DNA from: Bryobacterales bacterium
Lineage (GTDB): Bacteria; Acidobacteriota; Terriglobia; Bryobacterales; Bryobacteraceae
Direction of reading: 5' to 3'
Assembly: GCA_003132905.1 (NCBI GenBank)
Contig: PKZC01000309.1
Coordinates: 7,266-30,120, forward strand
Length of the DNA stretch: 22,855 bases
Shown: positions 1-7,250 of the stretch, piece by piece
Layout: every line of letters begins with the position of its first letter
How positions within the stretch are numbered: the stretch's first letter is position 1
Program-made: the position numbers and the translations under genes
Notes under the pieces: model-generated
What the model was told of the DNA's origin: nothing
Databases searched by the model: none
The model's input: only the letters and a program-made list of their open reading frames with translations

Positions 1-98
1 CCCCACCCACCGACGTCCAAGGCAACCGGCTGATCTTTTTTCATGACGGCGATGGCAACATTGTGCATCTGATTCACCGCCTGCAGCCGCTGCCTTAA
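1..98 (+). CDS. VOC (glyoxalase-fold) family protein, C-terminal fragment
   Basis: The window opens inside a reading frame (first full codon at 3) that ends at TAA 96-98. The 31 visible residues include RLIFFHDGDGNIVHLIHR, which matches the last beta strands of vicinal-oxygen-chelate proteins, where a FxDPDGN-hlhLiqR stretch is usual. The family includes glyoxalase I, extradiol dioxygenases and fosfomycin-resistance enzymes. The substrate cannot be told from this fragment. The start lies outside the window. The MFS gene begins 14 bp downstream on the same strand, so the two may be co-transcribed. Confidence 0.6.
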   Translation, partial: PPTDVQGNRLIFFHDGDGNIVHLIHRLQPLP

Positions 99-112
99 TC
101 CGGATACTTCAA

Positions 113-1315
113 TTGCTGAGCCGGATCTTCAAGGGTTTTGCCTACCGCGACTTCCGCATCATGTGGTTTGGCGCGTGCACGTCCAGCATCGGCACCTTGA
201 TGCAGACGTTCGCGCAAGCCTGGCTGGTTTTGCAACTCTCCGGATCGTCCTTTTTGCTCGGCCTCGATTCCTTCCTCGGCAGTATTCCGATTGTTCTGTT
301 TTCGCTGGTAGGCGGAGTATTTGCCGATCGAACGGAGCGGCAGAAGCTGCTGCTCGGCTCGCAGTTCGTTCAGATGTTCTGTGCGTTCCTGCTGGCCATT
401 CTGTTCGCCACTGGCGTGGTGAAGATCTGGCACATTCTGGCGCTTTCGTTTGTCGTCGGCACGGCGCAATCTTTCGGGGGGCCGGCCTACTCGGCGCTGA
501 TTCCCACCTTAGTGAAGACCGAAGATCTGCCCAATGCGATAGCGCTCAATTCCATTCAATTCAATGTCGCGCGCGTTCTGGGCCCAACGCTAGGCGGCGT
601 GGCGCTGGCGCTGGGAGCGTCCTGGTGTTTTTCGCTGAACGGTATCTCATTCGTCGCCGTCATCATCTCGTTGCTTATCATCCATCCTCACTTCGTTCCC
701 ACCAAGAGCAAGGAATCGGTGTTGACCAGCATGAAGGAAGGGATCCACTTCATTCGCAGCCAGGCGACTATGGAGGCATTGATTGTTCTGGCGTTCATGA
801 TGACTCTACTGGCGTTTCCGTTGATTGTGTTTCTGCCAGTCTTCGCCAAGGACGTTTTTCACGGCGGCCCCAACCTGTACATCGTTTTCCTGGTCTGCTC
901 CGGCATCGGATCTATTTGCGGGGCTCTAACAGTGGCCTGGCTGGGCAAGCACAAGCACATGGGCCTCTTGGTGTTGCTGATGCTGCTGGGTTTGGGCGTG
1001 TTGATCAGCGGATTCGCGCTCTCGCGGAATTTCGTGCTGAGCTGCGTTCTCATTTTCTTCTCCGGCGCGATGCTTCTGGCCGTCTTCACCAGCATCGGCT
1101 CCCTGGTTCAGATGATCGCCCCAGACAATATGCGTGGGCGGGTGCTCAGTGTCTATAACGTTGCATTTCGCGGCGGCATGCCCGTGGGGAGCCTGGTAGT
1201 GGGGGCCCTGGTCAAGCGATTCACGGCCCCGTTGGTGCTCACCTGGAACGGCGGTCTGCTAATGTTACTAGCCCTCTATTTCCTGCTGGTCCATCGAAAA
1301 GTTGCAACTCTCTAG
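113..1315 (+). CDS. MFS transporter, MFS_3 / EntS-like exporter
   Basis: A 400-residue inner-membrane protein made almost entirely of hydrophobic helices, with the pattern of a 12-helix major facilitator. The N-terminus (FAYRDFRIMWFGACTSSIGT) and the GGVFADRTERQK loop between helices 2 and 3 (about residues 67-79) fit the MFS_3/enterobactin-exporter branch, whose members are proton-coupled drug or siderophore exporters of about 400-420 residues. The start is a TTG with no clear Shine-Dalgarno sequence. It is preferred because the family normally has this short amphipathic stretch before helix 1, and the next ATG (160) would cut into helix 1. The substrate is unknown. The neighbours (VOC fragment upstream, TPR protein 27 bp downstream) do not define it. 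Confidence 0.85.
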   Translation: MLSRIFKGFAYRDFRIMWFGACTSSIGTLMQTFAQAWLVLQLSGSSFLLGLDSFLGSIPIVLFSLVGGVFADRTERQKLLLGSQFVQMFCAFLLAILFATGVVKIWHILALSFVVGTAQSFGGPAYSALIPTLVKTEDLPNAIALNSIQFNVARVLGPTLGGVALALGASWCFSLNGISFVAVIISLLIIHPHFVPTKSKESVLTSMKEGIHFIRSQATMEALIVLAFMMTLLAFPLIVFLPVFAKDVFHGGPNLYIVFLVCSGIGSICGALTVAWLGKHKHMGLLVLLMLLGLGVLISGFALSRNFVLSCVLIFFSGAMLLAVFTSIGSLVQMIAPDNMRGRVLSVYNVAFRGGMPVGSLVVGALVKRFTAPLVLTWNGGLLMLLALYFLLVHRKVATL

Positions 1316-1342
1316 CCTGGGAAGCGTCCAAAAACTCAAAGT

Positions 1343-2035
1343 ATGCGGGTTGTTCTTTTATCACTGTCGGTCCTATTGGTTGCGGCCGGCGCAACGCTGG
1401 ACGATTCCGATTTACTAAAAGCGCGCGATCATCAGGATCGAGCCGCGCTTGAAAAAATGGCAGCCGATGCACGCGCGGCCGCCGATAAACAGCCCAACGA
1501 TCCAGCCGCGCAATATAAGGTGGCATTGGCGGAATCTTATTCAGCCGAGGTCGCTATCGAACTGCACGACAAAGCAGCGGCCAAGAATGCCGCCCAAGCG
1601 GGCATGGACGCTGCCAATAAGGCCGTGAGCATGAAGGCCGATTCCGCCGAGTATCAGCGTATCTTGGGGACGCTTTGCGGGCAGATGGTCTCCAGCAGTT
1701 CGCTGGCGGGGTTGAAATACGGCAAGTGTGCGCTTGATTCGGTAGACAAAGCCCTTGAACTCGATCCCAAATCCTCCATGGCATATTTAAGCCACGGCGT
1801 CGGTAACTACTATCTCCCACAGGCGTTCGGCGGCGGGATCGAGCTGGCCATCAAGGATTTTCGCAAGGCCATTGACCTCAATCCGAAGAACGCGGATGCC
1901 TGGCTATGGCTGGGCGTTGCGTTGCGTCGCTCCAATCAACCAGCCGAAGCGCAAAAGGCCTTTGCGAAGTCGCTCGAAATTAATCCGAATCGCGTTTGGG
2001 CCAGACAGCAGCTTGAAAAAACACCCGGTTCTTAG
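1343..2035 (+). CDS. Secreted TPR-repeat protein
   Basis: A 230-residue protein with a short signal peptide (MRVVLLSLSVLLVAAGATL), so it is probably exported to the periplasm. Two or three tetratricopeptide units are readable in the C-terminal half: ALDSVDKALELDPKSSMAYL (about 130-149), AIKDFRKAIDLNPKNADAWL (about 168-187) and AQKAFAKSLEINPNRVWARQ (about 203-222). Each has the family pattern of small residues plus the closing Pro. TPR domains bind other proteins and no enzymatic motif is visible. The N-terminal half is Ala/Lys-rich and helical and may hold degenerate repeats. Cys at about 113 and 128 could form a disulphide. It lies 27 bp after the MFS gene. Confidence 0.8.
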   Translation: MRVVLLSLSVLLVAAGATLDDSDLLKARDHQDRAALEKMAADARAAADKQPNDPAAQYKVALAESYSAEVAIELHDKAAAKNAAQAGMDAANKAVSMKADSAEYQRILGTLCGQMVSSSSLAGLKYGKCALDSVDKALELDPKSSMAYLSHGVGNYYLPQAFGGGIELAIKDFRKAIDLNPKNADAWLWLGVALRRSNQPAEAQKAFAKSLEINPNRVWARQQLEKTPGS

Positions 2036-2093
2036 ATCCTTATCAGGAAACCATCGCGGGGTTCCATAGTCTAACCACCGGGAGCTTAATCGA

Positions 2094-2618
2094 ATGCCCG
2101 GAACACTACTGGACTATGCGCAGGCGGTTCACGACGTAATTTCGACCTGCCGCGACGCGGAACAAGGCTTTCGCGGCGCCGCACAGGCCGTGAATGCGCC
2201 CACCATGAAGGAGATGTTCCAGCAATATTCCGCGCAGCGCGCCCAGTTCGCAGCCGAATTACAGGGCGCAGTGAAGGCGCTGGGCTTTGAGACCACCGAT
2301 CCGCAGGGGTTGGGCGGAATGCTGCACGCCGGTTGGATCAACTTAAAGGGTCTTTTGACTGGGCATGATGTCCACGCGATCCTGGTGGAGACCGAGCGGG
2401 GCGAGGATTGGTCTCTCACAACTTATCGATCAGCTTTGAGCAAGACGCTTCCGCCCGAGATCGCGGCTATTATTCAGAAGCAATTCGAGGAAGTGCAAGA
2501 GGCCCACAATCGGATTCGGAGTCTGCGCGATTCCACCGCTCCTCCGCCGAAACCTGCCGAAGAAGCGACGCCAGCCGTCACCACACCATCCGGCACGAAT
2601 AATCCGCAAGGCAATTGA
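2094..2618 (+). CDS. PA2169/DUF2383 family four-helix-bundle protein
   Basis: A 174-residue soluble helical protein. The first 150 residues follow the PA2169-type (DUF2383) ferritin-like four-helix pattern: LLDYAQAVHDVISTCRDAEQ, then FQQYSAQRAQFAAEL, a long linker with GWINLKGLLTGHD, and ILVETERGEDWSLTTYRSAL ahead of a final helix FEEVQEAHNRIRSLRD. Acidic and His residues sit at the usual helix positions, but I cannot confirm metal binding. The last 25 residues are a Pro/Thr-rich disordered tail. The family is linked to stress responses and has no settled biochemical function. GGGAG at 2080-2084 is a well-spaced ribosome-binding site for the ATG. Confidence 0.8.
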   Translation: MPGTLLDYAQAVHDVISTCRDAEQGFRGAAQAVNAPTMKEMFQQYSAQRAQFAAELQGAVKALGFETTDPQGLGGMLHAGWINLKGLLTGHDVHAILVETERGEDWSLTTYRSALSKTLPPEIAAIIQKQFEEVQEAHNRIRSLRDSTAPPPKPAEEATPAVTTPSGTNNPQGN

Positions 2619-2659
2619 AAAGCGCAGTGTACTAGCCCGACCGAAAACTTACTAATCTG

Positions 2660-2667
2660 GACCGGTC
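2660..2667. promoter_or_regulatory. Palindrome GACCGGTC upstream of the RHH gene, possible operator
   Basis: A perfect 8-bp palindrome lies 29 bp before the ATG of the ribbon-helix-helix gene, flanked by TCT on the left and AGA on the right with one unpaired base. RHH proteins usually repress their own promoter by binding such short palindromes. Operator function is inferred. I found no convincing -35/-10 pair around it. Confidence 0.25.
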
Positions 2668-2696
2668 AGAATCGGCGAACTTGTTAGCATGAGCAT

Positions 2697-2954
2697 ATGG
2701 GTTACCGCCTTCAGGTCCTGATTCCGCCTGAATTGGATGCCCAATTGCGTAAGGCCGCACAGCGCAGTCGTGTCTCCAAGGGTGAATGGGTCCGCCGCGT
2801 TCTTCAGGACTCTGTCCGCAGGCCCGCAAAGGGCAGGGGCGGCTCCGATCCTCTGATTCGACTGGAATCTCTAGGCACGCCGACCGCCCATATTGAGCAG
2901 ATGCTCGCCGAGATTGAAGCCCCCCGCGCGCCGCTATTGCACATCCGGCTCTGA
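2697..2954 (+). CDS. Ribbon-helix-helix (CopG/VapB-like) DNA-binding protein
   Basis: An 85-residue protein. Residues 3-45 fit the MetJ/Arc RHH fold: a short strand YRLQVLIPPEL, helix A (DAQLRKAAQRS), then SKGEWVRRVLQDSV as helix B. RHH proteins dimerise and use the paired strands to read the DNA major groove. The C-terminal 40 residues (SDPLIRLESLGTPTAHIEQM) resemble the toxin-binding tail of VapB-type antitoxins, but no PIN-domain toxin follows. The next frame encodes a different small protein that overlaps or nearly abuts this one. A lone transcriptional regulator is equally possible. The ATG has no clear Shine-Dalgarno sequence. Confidence 0.7.
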   Translation: MGYRLQVLIPPELDAQLRKAAQRSRVSKGEWVRRVLQDSVRRPAKGRGGSDPLIRLESLGTPTAHIEQMLAEIEAPRAPLLHIRL

Positions 2955-2974
2955 CGCCCGCCGAAAGCGAGACC

Positions 2975-3181
2975 TTGCGAGAAAGCGTGGGGAAGCGGAT
3001 TGAGCTGCGATGTGCAGATGGCGAAGCAATCCTAGCCGAAGTTCTATTCGTCTCGCTTTCCGAAAGGGATGTGATTTATGAGCTGGTTTCAACGAATAGA
3101 CCAGAGCGCTATTTGGCGCACACCGGCCGCGAAGTTTGGTCCACGCCAATCGATCAAATTGAATCCTTAGGCCCGCGATGA
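2975..3181 (+). CDS. Small beta-rich hypothetical protein downstream of the RHH gene
   Basis: A 68-residue frame from a TTG start. I do not recognise the family. The alternating pattern GKRIELRCADGEAILAEVLF followed by SLSERDVIYELVS and a closing TPIDQIESL suggests a small beta barrel of SH3/Sm-like type. The same frame stays open upstream through CTG 2951 (LTPAESETLRESVG), which would overlap the RHH stop by 4 bases, so the true start may lie there and translation may be coupled. Unusual start codons make the N-terminus uncertain. It does not resemble a known toxin. Confidence 0.5.
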   Translation: MRESVGKRIELRCADGEAILAEVLFVSLSERDVIYELVSTNRPERYLAHTGREVWSTPIDQIESLGPR

Positions 3182-3251
3182 GTGCGGATTCCAAGCCGGA
3201 TTCGGCGAGATACCGGGAATTCGCCGGGTGAAATTATCTTAGCGGGCTCTT

Positions 3252-3839
3252 TCAACGCGTCAGGTCGATGCCGAATTTCTTCAGCTCTTCAGCGTAGTAA
3301 CGGCGATGCAATAGATCCCACTCCTCGGTGCCTTCAGGAATTTCCTTCTTCTGCGAGCGGATCTTGGTTCGCGCCGCACGGTCTACTTTCTCTTCCACGT
3401 TCAGCAACTCGGTCATGGCCTGCACGATGGCCAGGCGCACGTCGTTCGGATCTTTCTTGAGCCGGAAAGCGCGTGATTTGCGCAACGCAGCCACCATCTT
3501 GTGAGAGATGTCGTTTATCTTGTCGCGCGACAGCTTCATATTGTCGCCGGTGTCGCGGCCCGACGCCCGGATTACCTTGCGTTGCGAGATCAGGGTGTTC
3601 TTGATGCGGCGAAACATCTCCTGATAACTCACGCCTTCACGACGCATGTAATCGCTGTACTGGCTCAGCAGTTCGCGCACCTCGTCGTTGAGGCGATCCT
3701 CCACCTGCAATTCTTCCTCGACTAATTGGCCGATCATCTCGGCAGCCGACTCCAGGCTACTCGTCTCGATTATCTGTGGCGTCATCCGGGTCACCAGTTG
3801 CCGCGACAGATAGCTAATGAATTCTCTACTCAGCAGCAT
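3252..3839 (-). CDS. DUF507 family protein
   Basis: A 195-residue soluble, highly charged helical protein. The N-terminal segment MLLSREFISYLSRQLV and the repeated logic of two related halves (about residues 1-95 and 96-195, the second beginning KLSRDKINDISHKMVAAL) match the full-length DUF507 family, found in Acidobacteria, Aquificae and deltaproteobacterial lineages. Function is unknown and no catalytic motif is visible. The ATG is chosen because MLLSREFI is the typical family start. It is followed on the same strand by nothing, and its 3' end converges on the 2975-3181 gene. The DUF2203 gene lies 61 bp upstream on the same strand, so the two are probably one operon. Confidence 0.85.
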   Translation of the reverse strand: MLLSREFISYLSRQLVTRMTPQIIETSSLESAAEMIGQLVEEELQVEDRLNDEVRELLSQYSDYMRREGVSYQEMFRRIKNTLISQRKVIRASGRDTGDNMKLSRDKINDISHKMVAALRKSRAFRLKKDPNDVRLAIVQAMTELLNVEEKVDRAARTKIRSQKKEIPEGTEEWDLLHRRYYAEELKKFGIDLTR

Positions 3840-3900
3840 GCGATTTTACGAGGCGCCAGCGATCCGCTGCCCCATGAACAATTCCCCAATTCTCGCACAT

Positions 3901-4341
3901 TCAGTTGGGCAACTCGCCCCGATGGTGTTCGAGAAAACCGGCGTCTATCGGCTTGCGCCCGCGGAATCCCTCTTCCACGCCGTGCCAGAATTGGATACCA
4001 GGCTCACCTAGCTTCCAGCAAAGGTAGACTTCTTGGCCCTGGAATAGCGTCGGGAAGTCGACCAGCCCGATGTCCAGATCCTTCACCACGCACCCGAACT
4101 CATGAACTTTCTCGATGGCTTTTTTCAGCGCGAGCGCGGTTTCTTGCCGGCGGTTTTTTTGCTCTACTACCTGAGCCCGATCCACCCGCATGCCCCCAGT
4201 AGTCGCCAACCGTTCGGAGAAGCTTTGCCACTCCGTCTCCATCGTCTCGTAACGATCTTTTAGGGCCACCGCTTCGCGAATCGAAGACGCCACTTCAGGA
4301 AGTATTTTTTCGGCCTGTTGCAGAGTAAAAAACCGCGGCAT
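3901..4341 (-). CDS. DUF2203 family protein
   Basis: A 146-residue protein. It opens with PRFFTLQQAEKILPEVASSI, the characteristic F-x-x-x-E-A-x-x-L-L-P start of DUF2203, passes through a coiled helical middle, and ends with the conserved block VKDLDIGLVDFPTLFQGQEV-YLCWKLGEPGIQFWHGVEEGFRGRKPI. The family is common in Firmicutes, Chloroflexi and Acidobacteria and has no assigned function. It is soluble and lacks a signal peptide. It is transcribed away from the TonB-dependent receptor across a 161-bp divergent gap, and the DUF507 gene follows on the same strand. Confidence 0.85.
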   Translation of the reverse strand: MPRFFTLQQAEKILPEVASSIREAVALKDRYETMETEWQSFSERLATTGGMRVDRAQVVEQKNRRQETALALKKAIEKVHEFGCVVKDLDIGLVDFPTLFQGQEVYLCWKLGEPGIQFWHGVEEGFRGRKPIDAGFLEHHRGELPN

Positions 4342-4502
4342 TATCCTGCGTGTGGCAATGCCTCTCGGCCCGAAGCGAAACCCATACGCTCACAACAGGT
4401 ATGGATGGGGGAACGGACGAAAGTCACGGTAACTCAATCGATTATAGCAGCGTCAGAAGTCCAAGAGGTGGAATCCGCAATGCCGGTGTCCGCGATAATA
4501 GA
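4342..4502. other. Divergent intergenic region between DUF2203 and the TonB-dependent receptor
   Basis: This 161-bp gap must hold two outward promoters. AT-rich spots that could be -10 elements for the receptor are TATAGC at 4443-4448 and GATAAT at 4494-4499, but neither has a good -35 at the right distance. I therefore see no confident promoter and no operator palindrome. Confidence 0.3.
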
Positions 4503-7073
4503 ATGGTGAAGTCGCTTCGGGTAGTTAGTCTGATGGCCGTGCTGTGGGCCGCGTCCTTGTTTGGACAATCCATCAACAGCGGCACCGTCACGGGACAGGT
4601 TACCGATCCTTCTGGCCTGTTCATCGCCGGCGCGAAGGTTCGGCTCACCAATCCGGTCACCGGTTACGAGCAAATGGCTGTTACGGACACCAACGGCACT
4701 TTTCGCTTCAATAGCGTTCCGATAAACAACTACCATCTGGAAGTAAGTTCGCAGGGATTCAACCCCGTTCAGCAGAACGTGGATCTTCGCAACTCAGTCC
4801 CGGTGGTTGCAAACGTAGCGCTCGCCATTGCCACCGAAGCGAGTACGGTGACGGTGCAAGCCACGGCAGCGTCGGTGGAAACCGATACCGCCGCCCACCA
4901 GGACGTGGATCAAAGCGCGTTCTCAAAATTACCGGTGATGAGTCCAGGCGCCGGTATGAGCGATGCCATCACGTACAGCACTGGTGCGGTGGCTGCGGAC
5001 GCGAATGGATTCTTCCATCCGCTGGGCGATCACGCGCAAACCACCTTCGTGATCGACGGCCAGCCGGTGAGCGACCAGCAGAGCAAGCTTTTTTCCACGC
5101 AGATTCCGCTCAATGCGCTGCAAGGCATGGAACTGATCACCGGCTCGCCCGAAGCGCAGTATGGCGATAAAACCAGTCTGGTGGTGAACGCGACCACGCG
5201 ATCGGGATTAGGAGCCACCAAGCCATTCGGCAGCCTGGAATCCAGTTGGGGATCGTTTGGCACGTGGACGGAAGGCGCCACACTCGGATTTGGAACACCT
5301 AACTTCGGAAACTTCCTGGCGCTCAATGCAAGCCGCTCCGGCCGTTTCCTCGACACGCCGGAATTGCTGCCCATCCATGACATCGGCAATAACGGAAGCA
5401 TCTTCGACCGTATCGATTGGCAGCCTGGGCCGAAAGACATTTTCCACCTGGATCTTTTTACCGCACGCAACTGGTTTCAGGTGCCCAACAGCTACGATCA
5501 ATTGACGCAAGACCAGCGGCAACGCGTGATGAGCTGGAGCGTCGCGCCCGGCTATCAGCACACCTTCAACGCCCATACTCTGCTCACGGTGAATCCCTTC
5601 GTGCGGCGCGATCAGCTTAACTATTATCCGAGCCGCGATCCTTTCGACGATACGCCGGTCACCGCCTCGCAAAACCGCATTTTGATGAACTATGGGGTCA
5701 AAGCTGATTTGTCGTTTACTCACGGGCACCACGACATCAAAGTGGGAACCCAGATCCAGCAGACCCGGCTGCTCGAGAATTTCCAATTCGCTATCACCAA
5801 CGCCGACTACAATCCGGTATGCCTGGATAGCGATGGAAATCCGCTGCTGCTGCCTGGAGTAACCAATCCGGATGGATGTTCCGCTGCAAATCCCACTTAT
5901 GTGCCGAATCCGGGTCTGCTTCCGGGGATTGTTCCTTATGACCTGACGCGTGGCGGCGCTCCCTTTAATTTTCACGCCACGCACAACATCAATGAGTACG
6001 CGTTCTACGTTCAGGACACCATCACGCTGGGACATCTCACGATCGACGCAGGTCTTCGGGACGATCAGTACAACGGCTTAACCTCGGCGAACGGCGTCCA
6101 GCCCCGTTTGGCGCTTTCGTATCTTTTGCCCACCAACACAGTATTGCGAGCATCCTACGCGCGCACCTTCGAAACGCCCTTTAACGAAAACCTGCTGCTG
6201 TCGAGCGCGGGGGGCACCGGCGGTCTGGAGGAGAACGTTTTTGGAACGGTATCCAATCCGATCCGGCCCGGCAACCGGAACGGTTTCGATACTGGGCTGC
6301 AACAAGGCATAGGCAAGTGGCTGATCATCGACGCGGACTATTTCTGGAAGTTCACCCATAACGCGTACGATTTCGACGTGCTGTTCAATACTCCGATCAC
6401 CTTCCCGATTTCCTGGAACAACTCCAAAGTCGATGGAGTGTCAGGCCGGGTGAGCACCATCAATCTGCATGGATTGCAGGCCTACCTGACGCTGGGGCAC
6501 ACTCGCGCGCGCTATTTTCCTCCGGAAACCGGTGGGCTAATCGCGCTGGGCGGAATCCCTAGCGGCGTTTTCAGGATCGACCACGATCAGGCTTATCAGC
6601 AGAACGCGAACGTACGCTATCAGCGTCATAAGAACGAGGAGTGGATCGACTTCACGTGGCGCTTCGACAGCGGGCTGGTGGTCAGCGGCGTGCCGGATGT
6701 GGAGGCTGCTCTGGCCTTGACGGCCTCTGAGCAAGTGGATATCGGACTTGCTTGCGCCGGGGTTCCAGCCACGCTACAAACCCCTCTCCGAACCTGCACC
6801 GGTATGGGAACTTCAACCTTACTGACTCTGCCCCAGACCGGAACCGAAAACGACGATCACAATCCGGATCGCGTGAAGCCGCACAGTCTTTTCGATATCG
6901 GCGTCGGAACCGACAACCTACTCCACAAGGAAAGCGGGCCGCGCTGGACGCTGCGATTCAGTGTGGAAAACGTCACCAACAAAGTAGCGTTGTACAACTT
7001 TCTTTCCACCTTCAGCGGTACGCATTTCATTGAACCGCGCAGCTATCAGGCCACGGCCGGCTACGTGTTTTGA
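4503..7073 (+). CDS. TonB-dependent receptor with N-terminal carboxypeptidase-regulatory domain
   Basis: An outer-membrane receptor of 856 residues from ATG 4503. That start gives a clean signal peptide (MVKSLRVVSLMAVLWAASLFGQ). The frame is open further upstream to GTG 4350, but those residues are not signal-like. Domains in order: a CarboxypepD_reg/Cna-like Ig domain (about 25-110; TVTGQVTDPSGLFIAGAKVR and TDTNGTFRFNSVP), a plug domain (about 125-240; TTFVIDGQPVSD, ELITGSPEAQYGDKTSLVV), then a beta barrel ending in the terminal Phe of ATAGYVF. This architecture (OMP_b-brl or SusC-like) is greatly expanded in Acidobacteria, where it is assigned to uptake of glycans, peptides or siderophores. 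It is shorter than the common 1,000-1,200-residue members. There is no TonB box I can point to and no SusD partner nearby, so the ligand is unknown. Confidence 0.88.
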   Translation: MVKSLRVVSLMAVLWAASLFGQSINSGTVTGQVTDPSGLFIAGAKVRLTNPVTGYEQMAVTDTNGTFRFNSVPINNYHLEVSSQGFNPVQQNVDLRNSVPVVANVALAIATEASTVTVQATAASVETDTAAHQDVDQSAFSKLPVMSPGAGMSDAITYSTGAVAADANGFFHPLGDHAQTTFVIDGQPVSDQQSKLFSTQIPLNALQGMELITGSPEAQYGDKTSLVVNATTRSGLGATKPFGSLESSWGSFGTWTEGATLGFGTPNFGNFLALNASRSGRFLDTPELLPIHDIGNNGSIFDRIDWQPGPKDIFHLDLFTARNWFQVPNSYDQLTQDQRQRVMSWSVAPGYQHTFNAHTLLTVNPFVRRDQLNYYPSRDPFDDTPVTASQNRILMNYGVKADLSFTHGHHDIKVGTQIQQTRLLENFQFAITNADYNPVCLDSDGNPLLLPGVTNPDGCSAANPTYVPNPGLLPGIVPYDLTRGGAPFNFHATHNINEYAFYVQDTITLGHLTIDAGLRDDQYNGLTSANGVQPRLALSYLLPTNTVLRASYARTFETPFNENLLLSSAGGTGGLEENVFGTVSNPIRPGNRNGFDTGLQQGIGKWLIIDADYFWKFTHNAYDFDVLFNTPITFPISWNNSKVDGVSGRVSTINLHGLQAYLTLGHTRARYFPPETGGLIALGGIPSGVFRIDHDQAYQQNANVRYQRHKNEEWIDFTWRFDSGLVVSGVPDVEAALALTASEQVDIGLACAGVPATLQTPLRTCTGMGTSTLLTLPQTGTENDDHNPDRVKPHSLFDIGVGTDNLLHKESGPRWTLRFSVENVTNKVALYNFLSTFSGTHFIEPRSYQATAGYVF

Positions 7074-7095
7074 ACCACGCGCCAGCAGCACACCC

Positions 7096-7118
7096 GGAGA
7101 CGACCGGAAGTCGTGTCC
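7096..7118 (+). terminator. Hairpin after the TonB-dependent receptor gene
   Basis: GGAGACGAC (7096-7104) and GTCGTGTCC (7110-7118) form a nine-base stem with one mismatch around the loop CGGAA, starting 22 bp after the receptor stop codon. Position and strength fit a transcription-end or RNA-stabilising hairpin. There is no T-run, so it is not a classical intrinsic terminator. Confidence 0.4.
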
Positions 7119-7146
7119 GCACGCCGGTCGAAGACGACTCACAGTT

Positions 7147-7193
7147 GTCCACGGGGTCAACATCGACTTGGAAATTCCCCGGTCGTCGTGGAC
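7147..7193. terminator. Long imperfect hairpin between convergent genes
   Basis: GTCCACG (7147-7153) pairs with CGTGGAC (7187-7193), and inside it GGGG (7153-7156) can pair with CCCC (7177-7180). It lies between the convergent receptor and FHA-phosphatase genes, where a bidirectional terminator is expected. There is no flanking T-run on either strand, so the assignment rests on position and symmetry. Confidence 0.3.
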
Positions 7194-7250
7194 TGGAAAA
7201 CATCGAATCGAAGAAGACCGGACGGGTGGCGCGTCAGCACGCGGCCACTG

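Noticed and set aside
163..1158. A 331-residue alternative frame inside the MFS gene
   Set aside because: It has a shadow-type Arg/Gly composition and no membrane helices, while the other frame is a clear transporter.
2697..3181. A classical type II toxin-antitoxin pair
   Set aside because: The RHH protein fits an antitoxin, but the second protein has no toxin motif, so the label is not supported.
4350..4502. Upstream GTG start for the TonB-dependent receptor
   Set aside because: The added 51 residues are polar and would bury the signal peptide that begins at ATG 4503.
5208..6035. A 275-residue minus-strand frame inside the TonB-dependent receptor gene
   Set aside because: It is antisense to a clear coding gene, shows no domain or signal features and fits the long frames expected opposite GC-rich coding DNA.
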